The notes under the pieces are model-generated. The model had not been told where the DNA came from and made no database searches. It worked only from the letters and a program-made list of their open reading frames with translations. Positions 1-8,953 of a stretch of DNA of 64,000 nucleotides are shown one piece after another (positions within the stretch are counted from its first letter, which is position 1; every line of letters begins with the position of its first letter). The translations under genes and the position numbers were made by a program. Source of the stretch: DASRAP01 sp035277145 (GTDB taxonomy: Bacteria; Gemmatimonadota; Gemmatimonadetes; Gemmatimonadales; Gemmatimonadaceae); assembly GCA_035277145.1 (NCBI GenBank), contig DATELA010000081.1, forward strand, positions 22,995 to 86,994, in the 5' to 3' direction.

Positions 1-1
1 T

Positions 2-754
2 ATTCCCGCGCGTGCGGTGATGGCCGAATTGTTTGGACGCGTCGACGGATGCGCCCGCGGTAAGGGCGGTTCAATGCACTTGTTCGATCGCAACGTGAAC
101 TTCATGGGCGGGCACGGAATCGTGGGCAGCCACATTCCCGTCGGCACCGGTATTTCGTTCGCGATCAAGTACCGCGGCGGCGACCAAGTCTGCGTGTGCT
201 TCATGGGTGAAGCGGCCGTGAACATTGGCGCGTTTCACGAAGCACTGAACATGGCGCAGCTGTGGAAGCTGCCGGCGATCTTCGTCATCGAGAACAATCG
301 CTACGGTATGGGCACTGCGGTCGAGCGCGCGGCGTCAGGCCGCGATTTGTTCGATCGCGGCGCTGCCTACGGAATGGCGCGCGGTGCAGTGGACGGACAG
401 GACGTGTTTGCGGTACGCGACGCAGCGCTCGAAGCGGTCGATCGCGCGCGCACCGAAAGTCTGCCCACACTCCTCGAAGTGCGGACGTACCGCTACATGG
501 GACACTCGATGTCCGACGCGGTCAGCGGCACGTACCGCACGAAGGCCGAACTCGACGAGTATCTCCAGCGCGACCCGATCGAGTTGCTCAAGCGCGGCAT
601 GCTCGAGCGAAAGGAAATCACTGAAGCCGACGTGAAGAAGCTCGACGACGAACAGAAGGCGATCGTGCAGGATGCGTGGGACTTTGCCGATCAAAGCCCC
701 GAGCCGCCGGCAGCCGCGTTGTTCGAAGACGTCATCGTGGACACGCACACATGA
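2..754 (+). CDS. pdhA: Pyruvate dehydrogenase E1 alpha subunit, 5' truncated
   Basis: This is the thiamine-diphosphate-binding half of the E1 component that decarboxylates pyruvate in the pyruvate dehydrogenase complex. The frame is open from base 2, so the start lies outside the window and about 250 residues are visible. The stretch ALNMAQLWKLPAIFVIENNR and the phosphorylation-loop-like YRYMGHSMSD are typical of E1 alpha. The ThDP/Mg motif, normally GDG followed about 28 residues later by NN, reads GEA here, with the ENN end kept; an Asp-to-Glu change at a metal ligand is unusual. The stop overlaps the pdhB start (ATGA). Related branched-chain E1 alpha proteins look similar, but the full E1-E2-E3 set and sequence favour PDH. 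Confidence 0.93.
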   Translation: MPARAVMAELFGRVDGCARGKGGSMHLFDRNVNFMGGHGIVGSHIPVGTGISFAIKYRGGDQVCVCFMGEAAVNIGAFHEALNMAQLWKLPAIFVIENNRYGMGTAVERAASGRDLFDRGAAYGMARGAVDGQDVFAVRDAALEAVDRARTESLPTLLEVRTYRYMGHSMSDAVSGTYRTKAELDEYLQRDPIELLKRGMLERKEITEADVKKLDDEQKAIVQDAWDFADQSPEPPAAALFEDVIVDTHT

Positions 755-1731
755 GCGTGCTCACGTACCGCGACGCGCTTGGCACGGCGCTCCGCGAAGA
801 AATGCAGCGCGACGATCGCGTCTTCCTGATGGGCGAGGAAGTCGGCGTGTATCAGGGCGCGTACAAAGTGTCGAAAGGACTGCTGCAGGAATTCGGCGAG
901 ATGCGTGTCGTCGATACGCCAATCACCGAGCTCGGCTTTGCCGGTGTCGGTGTCGGCGCGGCGATGGTTGGCCTGCGCCCCGTCATCGAGTTCATGACGT
1001 GGAACTTCGCGCTGCTCGCGCTCGATCAGGTTGTGAATTCCGCGGCGAAAATGTTGTACATGAGCGGTGGACAGTTCCCGATGCCAATCGTGTTTCGCGG
1101 ACCGAACGGCGCGGCGCTACAACTCTCCGCTCAGCATTCGCAGGCATGGGAATCGTGGCTTGCGCACATCCCGGGACTCAAAGTCGTCACTCCGGGAACG
1201 CCGCACGATGCGAAGGGTCTGCTCAAGGCGGCCATTCGCGACGACAATCCGGTGATCGTGCTTGAAGGCGAAATGCTGTACAACACCAAGGGTGAAGTTC
1301 CCGAAGACGACTACATCATCCCCATCGGTGTCGCCGACCTGAAGCGTGAAGGCGAGCACTGCTCGATCATCACCAACGGCAAGATGGTGCTGGTCGCAAT
1401 GCAAGTGGCCGATCAACTCGCGAAGGACGGCATTCGCTGCGACGTGGTCGACCTGCGCACGGTGCGTCCGATGGACGTTGCCGCGATTGCGGCGTCGGTG
1501 AAGAAAACGAATCGCGCGGTGGTGCTCGAAGAAGGCTGGGAATTGTGCGGGATCGGCGCGCAGGTCGTGGACTACATCCAGCGCGACTGCTTCGACTGGC
1601 TCGACGCGCCGGTGATCCGCGTGCACCAGGCCGACGTGCCGATGCCGTACGCGAAGAATCTCGAACGCCTGGCGAAACCCGACGTGGCGAAAACAATCGC
1701 CGCCGTCCGCAAAGTCCTCTACCTCGACTGA
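751..1731 (+). CDS. pdhB: Pyruvate dehydrogenase E1 beta subunit
   Basis: A 326-residue transketolase-like partner of E1 alpha that completes the ThDP active site. The start is ATG at 751, which overlaps the pdhA stop as ATGA; a longer in-frame reading from 676 lies inside pdhA and is not needed. The N-terminus (TYRDALGTALREEMQRDDRV) and the segment RVVDTPITELGFAGVGVGAA are characteristic of E1 beta, and the C-terminal transketolase domain carries CDVVDLRTVRPMD. Length fits the family (about 325). The next gene, E2, starts 6 bases after the stop, so both are co-translated from one operon. Confidence 0.96.
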   Translation: MSVLTYRDALGTALREEMQRDDRVFLMGEEVGVYQGAYKVSKGLLQEFGEMRVVDTPITELGFAGVGVGAAMVGLRPVIEFMTWNFALLALDQVVNSAAKMLYMSGGQFPMPIVFRGPNGAALQLSAQHSQAWESWLAHIPGLKVVTPGTPHDAKGLLKAAIRDDNPVIVLEGEMLYNTKGEVPEDDYIIPIGVADLKREGEHCSIITNGKMVLVAMQVADQLAKDGIRCDVVDLRTVRPMDVAAIAASVKKTNRAVVLEEGWELCGIGAQVVDYIQRDCFDWLDAPVIRVHQADVPMPYAKNLERLAKPDVAKTIAAVRKVLYLD

Positions 1732-1737
1732 CGAACC

Positions 1738-3018
1738 ATGGCAACCAAAGTCGTCATGGAGGCACTGTCTCCCACGATGGAAGAGGGTCGCCTCGTCAAA
1801 TGGAATCGCAACGAGGGCGACGCCGTGAAGAGCGGGGACGTCCTCGCTGAAGTCGAGACGGACAAGGCGGTGATGGAGTTGGTCGCGCGTGGCGACGGCG
1901 TACTGCGTAAACGCCTCGTCGCCGAAGGCGCGACGGCGCCTGTCGGACAACTCGTCGGTGTGATCGCAGCCGCGAACGAAGACATTGCATCGCTCCTTGC
2001 GTCTGCCCCTGTTGCCGCTGCGCCGGCGCCAGCCGCCGCGCCAGTCGCCGCGAAGGCTGCGGCGCCCGTTGCGACGAGTGCACCGCCGGCAAGCGCGCCG
2101 CCGGCACCTGTCTTTGATCCTGCGTCTGAACAAGCACCTCACGCCACCGCGAGCGATGGCGCGCGTTCATCGCCGCTCGCGCGCCGCATGGCGCGCGACG
2201 GCGGACTCGATCTCGGTTCCGTGCGCGGCACCGGACCTGGCGGGCGCATCATCAAGCGCGATATCGAAGCGGCGCTCGCGTCTCCGCGCGCGGCGGCACC
2301 AGTGGTGCCGTCGCGCCGCGTAGCCGCGAGCGGCGCGGAGTTCGAAGACGTTCAACTCACGCAAATCCGCAAGACGATCGCAAAACGTTTGGCGGAATCG
2401 ATCGGGCCGATCCCGACGTTCTATTTGACGGCGGAGTTCGACTTGTCGCGCGTAACTGAGTTGCGGCAGGCGATGGTGGAGATGGGTGACGCGTACAAGG
2501 TCTCCGTCAACGACATCATCATGAAGGCGGTTGCCACCGCACTGGCGCAGCATCCTGAATGCAACGCGCACTGGCTCGGTGATCGCATTCGCTACTACAA
2601 TCGCGTGCACTTGGGCATGGCGGTCGCGACGGATGACGGCTTGATCGTTCCGGTCATCTTCGACGCCGATCGCAAGCGCATGAGCGAGATCTCCGCTGAA
2701 GCCCGCAGTCTTGCCGGCCGTGCGCGCGAACGAAAACTGAAACCCGAGGAATACACGGGCTCGACGTTCTCCGTATCAAACCTCGGCATGATGCAGATCG
2801 ATCAGTTCACGGCAATCATCAATCCACCGGAGTGCGGCATCCTCGCGATCGGTGCCGTGGAAGAGCATCCGGTCCGCATCGACGGCGAGACCGTTTGGCG
2901 GAAACGTTGCCGTGTGACGATGAGCTGCGATCATCGGGTGATTGATGGCGCGGTTGGCGCGCGGTTTCTCCAGACGCTGCGGAGAATGCTCGAGAACCCC
3001 CTCATGCTGGTGTTCTAG
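1738..3018 (+). CDS. pdhC: Dihydrolipoamide acetyltransferase (PDH E2)
   Basis: The 426-residue E2 core of the pyruvate dehydrogenase complex, which transfers the acetyl group from lipoate to CoA. One N-terminal lipoyl domain (about residues 1-78) carries the modified lysine in VETDKAVME. An Ala/Pro-rich linker follows, then a peripheral E1/E3-binding domain (SSPLARRMARDGG ... GRIIKRDIEAAL, about 142-180), then the catalytic domain ending with the active-site signature CDHRVIDGAVGARF (His and Asp present). A single lipoyl domain is at the short end of the family range. The neighbouring lipB would supply octanoyl groups for the lipoyl lysine. The E3 gene begins 2 bases downstream. Confidence 0.96.
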   Translation: MATKVVMEALSPTMEEGRLVKWNRNEGDAVKSGDVLAEVETDKAVMELVARGDGVLRKRLVAEGATAPVGQLVGVIAAANEDIASLLASAPVAAAPAPAAAPVAAKAAAPVATSAPPASAPPAPVFDPASEQAPHATASDGARSSPLARRMARDGGLDLGSVRGTGPGGRIIKRDIEAALASPRAAAPVVPSRRVAASGAEFEDVQLTQIRKTIAKRLAESIGPIPTFYLTAEFDLSRVTELRQAMVEMGDAYKVSVNDIIMKAVATALAQHPECNAHWLGDRIRYYNRVHLGMAVATDDGLIVPVIFDADRKRMSEISAEARSLAGRARERKLKPEEYTGSTFSVSNLGMMQIDQFTAIINPPECGILAIGAVEEHPVRIDGETVWRKRCRVTMSCDHRVIDGAVGARFLQTLRRMLENPLMLVF

Positions 3019-3020
3019 CA

Positions 3021-4418
3021 ATGACATACGACGTGATTTTTCTTGGCGGTGGGCCAGCGGGTTACGTCGGCGCGATTCGCGCCGCGCAGCTTGGCCTCAA
3101 TGTCGCCGTCGTTGAACGGGAAGGACTTGGCGGCACGTGCGTGCTCTGGGGATGCATTCCCGCGAAAGCCTTGCTCGAGAGTGCGTCGCTCGCGACCAAG
3201 ATCGGACACGCAGCGGACTTCGGAATTACGGTGAGCGGTGTGAAGCTCGATTACGGCGTCGCGATGAAACGCTCGCGCGCGGTGAGCACACAGAATTCGA
3301 AGGGCGTCGAGTTTCTGTTCAAGAAAAACAAAATCACGTGGATCAAAGGCGCCGGCGTGTTGGGCGCTGGAAAAACCGTCAAAGTCACCGCTGACGGAAA
3401 AACAGAGACGCATACGGCGACGAAAGCGATCGTCATCTCGACGGGCTCACGCGTGCGCGGCTTGCCTCAGGCCGGGCTCGAACTCAACAAGTCGACGGTT
3501 ATTTCCTCCGACGAAGCGTTGATTCTCGAGAAGGCACCGAAGTCCGTGGCAATTGTCGGAGCGGGCGCCGTCGGCTGCGAGTTCGCCGATGTGTTCGCTG
3601 CGTTCGGCTCGAAGGTCACGATCATCGAAGTCGTGCCGCGCATTCTGCCGCTCGAAGATGAAGACTCGTCGAAGGAAGTTGCGCGCAGTTTCAAAAAGCG
3701 CGGCATCGACATCCTCACCGGCGCAAAGATCGGTTCGGCAAAAGTCGGCAAGGATTCCGTGAAGCTCTCCGTCGAAGCAGACGGCACGAAGAACGACATC
3801 GAAGTGGAACGCGTGCTCGTCGCCGCTGGACGCGCGCCGAACATCGACAACATCGGTCTCAAGGAAACGGGCGTACAGCTGACGGATCGCGGGTTCATCA
3901 AGATCAATGAGCGCATGGAGACGAACGTCAAAGGCATTTATGCCATTGGCGACGTCGCCGGTCCGCCGATGCTCGCGCACAAGGGAGAGCGCGAGGGGCA
4001 CATTGTCGCCGAAGTCATCGCGGGGAAACACTTCCATCCGCTCAACTACGGCAACGTCCCCAATGCGACGTATTGTCATCCCGAAGTGGCGTCGATCGGC
4101 ATGACGGAAGCGCAGTGCAAAGAAAAGAAACTCGATTACAAAGTCGGCAAGTTTCCGTACAGCGCGAACGGACGCGCGCGCACCGCGGGCGAAACGGAAG
4201 GATTCGTCAAAATCATTCGCGACGCGAAGTACGGCGAGATTCTCGGCGCACACATTGTCGGCGCGCATGCAACGGAACTGATTCACGAACTCACCGTCGC
4301 GCGCGAGAACGAGTACACCGTCGAGGAAGTCGAGCTCGCAATCCACGCACACCCGACACTGAGTGAATCGATCGCCGAAGCGACCATGGATTCGCTCGGC
4401 CGAATGATTCATGCGTGA
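3021..4418 (+). CDS. lpdA: Dihydrolipoamide dehydrogenase (E3)
   Basis: A 465-residue flavoprotein that reoxidises dihydrolipoamide with NAD. The N-terminal FAD-binding fold (GGGPAGYVGAIRAAQLG) is followed by the redox-active disulfide GGTCVLWGCIPAKALL (Cys-x4-Cys). The NAD fold has VAIVGAGAVGCEFADVFAAFG, the second FAD motif is GIYAIGDVAG, and the C-terminal dimer domain contains the catalytic HAHPTLSE His-Glu pair. All expected residues are present and the length is normal. The ATG lies 2 bases after the E2 stop, and the 3' end overlaps the next gene by 8 bases, so it is embedded in the PDH operon. Confidence 0.96.
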   Translation: MTYDVIFLGGGPAGYVGAIRAAQLGLNVAVVEREGLGGTCVLWGCIPAKALLESASLATKIGHAADFGITVSGVKLDYGVAMKRSRAVSTQNSKGVEFLFKKNKITWIKGAGVLGAGKTVKVTADGKTETHTATKAIVISTGSRVRGLPQAGLELNKSTVISSDEALILEKAPKSVAIVGAGAVGCEFADVFAAFGSKVTIIEVVPRILPLEDEDSSKEVARSFKKRGIDILTGAKIGSAKVGKDSVKLSVEADGTKNDIEVERVLVAAGRAPNIDNIGLKETGVQLTDRGFIKINERMETNVKGIYAIGDVAGPPMLAHKGEREGHIVAEVIAGKHFHPLNYGNVPNATYCHPEVASIGMTEAQCKEKKLDYKVGKFPYSANGRARTAGETEGFVKIIRDAKYGEILGAHIVGAHATELIHELTVARENEYTVEEVELAIHAHPTLSESIAEATMDSLGRMIHA

Positions 4419-6126
4419 CGGCGAGGACCTCGGACCCGCGACGCGAGCGCACCGAAAAACTGTAGCGACACCGGCAGGTCTCGCCGCCGAGCGCTCAGGG
4501 CTCGCGCCTCAGGGCTCAGGGCTGCAGTACCAGTGGTACGCGCGCGGCGACATCAACGCCTTCTTCGGCTTGATGCTCGACAACGTCGTCAACCTCGCGC
4601 TGCTCGGCGCGATTCTCGTCGGCGCGTTTGGATTCCCCGCCGATCTCGTCTACAAGAAAATGTTTCCGGGCACCGCGCTCGGCGTGCTCGTCGGCGATGT
4701 GATTTACACGTGGCTCGCGTTCCGCCTCGCGAAGAAAACCGGACGCGACGACGTCACTGCTATGCCCCTCGGCCTCGACTCGCCGTCGACGCTTGGCATG
4801 GCGCTCGCAGTGCTCGGTCCCGCGTTCATCGCAGCGAAAGCGCGCATGGCGGATGCCGATGCAGCAATCGTCGCGTGGCAAGTCGGTATGGCGACGATGG
4901 TCGTCATTGGTGTATTCAAAACGATCATGGCGTTTTTCGGCGAGGCCATCCGCCGCGCCATTCCCGCACCGGGCATTCTCGGTGCGATCGCCGGTGTGGG
5001 GCTCGCGTTGCTCGGCACGCTGCAACTTGCGAACACGTTTGGCGAGCCCGTGGTTGGAATGATTTCGCTCGGCATTATCGTCTACGCGCTGGTCGCGAAG
5101 CTTCGATTGCCGTTTCGCACGCCGGAAGTTCTTGCGAGCGTCGTCGTCGGCGCGGCCGTGTTCTACGCGCTGAACGCAGCGGGCTTACTCACGCAGCCCT
5201 ACACGGCACCGGTGCTGAAATTCCCGCTGGGCTTCCCTACACCATCGCTCGGTTTCGTCGCGGGACTTGGTGAAGCGCTGACAACGTATTTGCCGCTCGC
5301 GCTGCCGTTCGCGATTCTCACGATCATCGGCGGCATCATCAACACCGAGAGCGCCCGTGTCGCGGGCGATCACTATGAGACGCGCGACATTCTGCTGACC
5401 GAGGCCGCGTCGACACTTGTCGCGGGCGTGTGCGGCGGCGTTGCGCAAACGACGCCGTACATCGGGCACCCCGCATACAAAGCGATGGGTGGACGCGCGG
5501 CATACACACTTGCGACCGGAATCTTCGTCGGTGCCGGCGGAATGTTCGGTTACATCGCGTTTCTGGCGGGAGCGCTTCCGCTCCCAGCGCTTGCACCGAT
5601 TCTGGTGTTCATCGCGATCGAGATGACGACGCAGAGTTTTACGAGCATGCCCCGCAAACATTTTGCGGCGGTCACGCTCGCTGCACTACCATCGCTGGCG
5701 TACCTGGTGCTCATCTTCTTGTCGCAAGTACACGGCGGCGCGCTGCTCAACGCCGCGCTCGACCCGGCGGCCGCGCTTCAAGCGTCGGGACTTACCAATC
5801 CCGCATTCGTTCGCCTGTGCGGCGTCATTGTGATGCTCGCGAACGGATTCATCATTACCGCGATGCTCTGGGGCGGAGCAGCAACGCACCTCATCGACGG
5901 CAAGACGCGCGCAGCCGCGGCACTCCTCGCGTGCGGTGCGGTGCTCTCGCTGGTAGGTGTGATGCACTCGATACTGCCCACGGGCGGATTGTATTGGCCG
6001 TGGCGGTCCGGATCACTCGTGCCATACCACTGGGCGGCGGCCTACGCGGTTGCTGCAGTGCTGTTGTTGGTCGCGTCGCGCGCCGCGCGAAAGCCCGACC
6101 CGGACGCGGAGTTCGACGACGAATGA
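4411..6126 (+). CDS. NCS2-like (xanthine/uracil-type) permease
   Basis: A 571-residue polytopic membrane protein with about 12-14 hydrophobic segments. Motifs such as AMPLGLDSPSTLGM, the charged GIINTESARVAGDHYETRD loop and QTTPYIGHPAYK resemble uncharacterised bacterial members of the NCS2/solute-carrier-23-like fold, but a substrate cannot be named from sequence. The start at 4411 overlaps lpdA by 8 bases. The first 40 residues are hydrophilic and partly encoded by a heptamer repeat (4494-4521); no better ATG follows before the conserved part. The stop overlaps lipB as ATGA. Its place between PDH and lipB hints at a link to central carbon metabolism, but that is inference. Confidence 0.75.
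   Translation: MRDGEDLGPATRAHRKTVATPAGLAAERSGLAPQGSGLQYQWYARGDINAFFGLMLDNVVNLALLGAILVGAFGFPADLVYKKMFPGTALGVLVGDVIYTWLAFRLAKKTGRDDVTAMPLGLDSPSTLGMALAVLGPAFIAAKARMADADAAIVAWQVGMATMVVIGVFKTIMAFFGEAIRRAIPAPGILGAIAGVGLALLGTLQLANTFGEPVVGMISLGIIVYALVAKLRLPFRTPEVLASVVVGAAVFYALNAAGLLTQPYTAPVLKFPLGFPTPSLGFVAGLGEALTTYLPLALPFAILTIIGGIINTESARVAGDHYETRDILLTEAASTLVAGVCGGVAQTTPYIGHPAYKAMGGRAAYTLATGIFVGAGGMFGYIAFLAGALPLPALAPILVFIAIEMTTQSFTSMPRKHFAAVTLAALPSLAYLVLIFLSQVHGGALLNAALDPAAALQASGLTNPAFVRLCGVIVMLANGFIITAMLWGGAATHLIDGKTRAAAALLACGAVLSLVGVMHSILPTGGLYWPWRSGSLVPYHWAAAYAVAAVLLLVASRAARKPDPDAEFDDE
4494..4521 (+). repeat. Heptamer repeat (CTCAGGG) inside the permease N-terminus
   Basis: Four consecutive 7-base units: CTCAGGG, CTCGCGC, CTCAGGG, CTCAGGG. 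They encode part of the hydrophilic N-terminal extension of the permease. Similar 7- and 8-base arrays with other sequences occur between genes elsewhere in the window. Confidence 0.7.
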
Positions 6127-6860
6127 CGACGTCGCGCGCCGATCGACTGTTGCAGGTCGCATCGCTCGGCACCATGCCGTACGCGCAAGCGCTCGCGGTG
6201 CAACGCGCGGCGGCGCAAGCGCGCATCGATGGCGCGCTTTCGAGCGACCTCCTGCTGGTCGTCGAACATCCGCCCGTGATCACGTACGGCCGCTCGACTA
6301 AACAAGAACATTTGCTCCTCGATCAGCGTGCGCTCGCGGAGCGCGGTGTTGAGTTGTTCGAGGTCGAGCGCGGTGGCGATGTCACGTTCCACGGGCCGGG
6401 GCAGCTCGTCGGATACCCGATCATCGACCTGCGCGAACATCGCCAGGATTTGCACTGGTATTTGCGTCAGCTCGAACAAGTGCTGATCGACGCTCTCGGA
6501 ACGTTTGGCGTCAGCGCACAACGGCGACCTTCGCTTACGGGCGTTTGGACCGGCGGGCGCAAGATCGCGAGCATTGGAGTACATGCGCGTCAATGGGTGA
6601 CGTGGCATGGATTCGCACTCAACGTCACGACAGATCTTTCTTACTTCGATCTCATCGTTCCATGTGGCATCGCTGACGTCGAGATGACGTCGCTGTCGCG
6701 CGAGGTCGAACGCGTGTCTGGGCAACAATTCAGCCCTTCCGCCGCAGCGCGGGTGGCCGAGGCCGTGACGGCCGCGATGGCAAACACGTTCGGGCTGCAC
6801 AGCAGCGCGATCGACGCCGAGAATTTCATCGCGTCATTGTCAGTCGCGACGGAGCGCTGA
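6123..6860 (+). CDS. lipB: Octanoyltransferase LipB
   Basis: Transfers octanoate from acyl carrier protein to lipoyl domains, the first step of lipoate synthesis, in the cytoplasm. 245 residues from the ATG that overlaps the permease stop (ATGA); the open frame extends upstream but that part is antisense/shadow sequence. Family motifs are present: VVEHPPVITYGRS, the substrate pocket RGGDVTFHGPGQLVGYPI, the catalytic lysine in GGRKIASIGV (Lys147) and the catalytic cysteine in VPCGI (Cys181). Being in the same operon as the E2 lipoyl protein makes functional sense. No lipA is seen in the window. Confidence 0.95.
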   Translation: MTTSRADRLLQVASLGTMPYAQALAVQRAAAQARIDGALSSDLLLVVEHPPVITYGRSTKQEHLLLDQRALAERGVELFEVERGGDVTFHGPGQLVGYPIIDLREHRQDLHWYLRQLEQVLIDALGTFGVSAQRRPSLTGVWTGGRKIASIGVHARQWVTWHGFALNVTTDLSYFDLIVPCGIADVEMTSLSREVERVSGQQFSPSAAARVAEAVTAAMANTFGLHSSAIDAENFIASLSVATER

Positions 6861-6883
6861 CGGTCGCAGGTATATTGCCGCGC

Positions 6884-8953
6884 ATGTCCGATGACCTGCG
6901 TACGTATGCGCCACGGGCGCGCGACGTCGCCGGAGCCGGTGGAACAGGATCGGGCCTCAACCAGGAACAGCAAGCCGCCGCAGTACACGGCGATGGCCCA
7001 CTACTGATTGTCGCCGGCGCCGGTACTGGCAAAACGCGCACGCTCGTTCATCGCGTCGCGTACCTACTCGACCAGGGCGTACCCGCGGCGCGCATCCTCC
7101 TGCTGACGTTCACGCGCCGGTCAGCACAGGAAATGCTCGCGCGCGTCGAACGGCTTGTCGGCTCGACGTCGCGTCAGGTACACGGCGGCACGTTCCACGG
7201 AACCGGGTATCGACTGCTGCGGCGTTTTGGCTCGCGCGCCGGTATCGCAAACGATTTGACGATTCTCGATCAGGAAGACGCCGTCGACCTAATGCACCTG
7301 TCGCGCGCGCAACTTGGCTACGCGGATAAGAAGAAACGCTTCCCGAAAAAAGAGACGCTGCACCAGGTCTACTCGCGACACATCAACACCGACATCCCAA
7401 TCGAGGACATCCTCGCCGAAGACTACCCGCAGTTCGAGGAGTTTTGCCCGGACATCCTCCGTATCTTCGCGGACTACACACAGCGGAAGAGTCAGCGCAA
7501 TCTCGTGGACTACGACGACTTGCTGCTATTCTGGGCCGCGATGCTCGACGCGCCCGGCATCGCCGAACAGGTCGCGGGACTCTATGACCATCTGCTCGTC
7601 GACGAGTACCAGGACACGAACCTGCTGCAGGCGCGCGTGCTGAAGGGCATGTGCCGCACGCACGCGAACCTGACCGTGGTCGGCGATGACGCGCAGAGCA
7701 TTTATGCTTTTCGCGGCGCGACCATTCGCAACATTCTCGACTTTCCAAAAACGTTTTCGGGCGCGTCGATCGTAACACTGTCGCAGAACTACCGCTCCAC
7801 GCAGGCGATTCTCGACACCTCGAACATCGCGATCTCCCGCGCACGTGAGCGGTACACGAAAGACTTGTGGTCGGATCGCGGACCGGGTGAAAAGCCGTGG
7901 CTCGTGACCGCTGCGGACGAAGCTGCGCAAACACGATTCGTGGTCGACCGCGTCATGGAGTTGCACGAGGACGGTGTTCCGTTGCGCGAGATCGCCGTGC
8001 TCTTTCGCGCCGGGTACATGTCCGCCGATCTCGAAATCGAGTTGACGGCGCGCGGAATTCCGTTCGAAAAATGGGGCGGGCTCAAGTTCCTCGAAGCGGC
8101 GCACGTGAAAGACGTCCTCGCGTTCCTCCGCATTCTCGAGAATCCGCGCGACGAAGTCAGTTGGTATCGCGTGCTCATGCTGCTGCCCGGTGTCGGTGAA
8201 ACCACCGCGCGCAACGCGATCGCCGCGCTGGCCGGCGCGGGGTGGTCGCACGACGCGTACGCATCGTTTGTCGCGCCGCCGCGCGCACGCGAGGCGCACA
8301 CGACGCTGGTCAATTTGCTCGACTCCATGCGACGAACGCCGACGCACAGCGAAGGTGCGGTAGCTGACGACATTGCGCGCGTGCGCGGCGTCTACGACGC
8401 CGTCCTGCGCGAACGCTACGACAAGGCGGAGCCGCGGCTCGCGGATCTCGATCAACTGCAAACGATTGCCGCGGGATTCCCCGATCGTGCCGCATTTCTT
8501 GCAGCGCTCGCGCTCGAACCACCGCAAGCCACGAGCGATCTCGGCGACGGCGCCACGAGCGACGACGATGCACTCGTGCTCAGCACGGCGCACAGCGCGA
8601 AAGGACGCGAGTGGGATGCGGTCTTTGTGTTATGGGCGGTGGACGGATGGTTCCCGCTTTCGCGCGCGCTCAACAGCGAAGACGAAATCGATGAAGAGCG
8701 CCGGTTGTTCTACGTCGCGCTGACGCGCGCGCGCAATCATCTGTTCGTGAGTTATCCGCTCGCCGTGTACGACTCGCGCCGCAGCGGAGATTATGCGCTC
8801 GATCAGGTGTCGCGGTTCCTCGACCGCGGTGTGCGCGAGACGATGCAGCGCGTTGTTGTCGAGGCAACCGACGCACCCAGCGCACCCGATGCGACGGCGT
8901 CGCGCAGCACGATCGATTTGCGCGCGGCCGTGCGCGCGCGGTTCGGCGGATGA
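6884..8953 (+). CDS. UvrD/Rep/PcrA-type superfamily 1 DNA helicase
   Basis: A 3'-5' SF1A helicase of about 689 residues. Walker A is VAGAGTGKTRTLVHR, motif Ia LLLTFTRRSAQEML, Walker B LLVDEYQDTN, motif III VVGDDAQSIYAFRGA, motif IV SQNYRST, and motif VI YVALTRARNHLFV. The length matches PcrA/UvrD-like proteins without an AddB-like partner. ATG 6884 is preceded at 7 bases by TATATT, a possible -10 element that would give a near-leaderless mRNA; an in-frame TTG at 6875 is an alternative start. The stop overlaps the histidine kinase start (ATGA), so it shares the operon that began with PDH. Confidence 0.92.
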   Translation: MSDDLRTYAPRARDVAGAGGTGSGLNQEQQAAAVHGDGPLLIVAGAGTGKTRTLVHRVAYLLDQGVPAARILLLTFTRRSAQEMLARVERLVGSTSRQVHGGTFHGTGYRLLRRFGSRAGIANDLTILDQEDAVDLMHLSRAQLGYADKKKRFPKKETLHQVYSRHINTDIPIEDILAEDYPQFEEFCPDILRIFADYTQRKSQRNLVDYDDLLLFWAAMLDAPGIAEQVAGLYDHLLVDEYQDTNLLQARVLKGMCRTHANLTVVGDDAQSIYAFRGATIRNILDFPKTFSGASIVTLSQNYRSTQAILDTSNIAISRARERYTKDLWSDRGPGEKPWLVTAADEAAQTRFVVDRVMELHEDGVPLREIAVLFRAGYMSADLEIELTARGIPFEKWGGLKFLEAAHVKDVLAFLRILENPRDEVSWYRVLMLLPGVGETTARNAIAALAGAGWSHDAYASFVAPPRAREAHTTLVNLLDSMRRTPTHSEGAVADDIARVRGVYDAVLRERYDKAEPRLADLDQLQTIAAGFPDRAAFLAALALEPPQATSDLGDGATSDDDALVLSTAHSAKGREWDAVFVLWAVDGWFPLSRALNSEDEIDEERRLFYVALTRARNHLFVSYPLAVYDSRRSGDYALDQVSRFLDRGVRETMQRVVVEATDAPSAPDATASRSTIDLRAAVRARFGG

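Noticed and set aside
5430..6122. Upstream extension of lipB
   Set aside because: It overlaps the permease in another frame and has no similarity; the ATGA start at 6123 fits family length.
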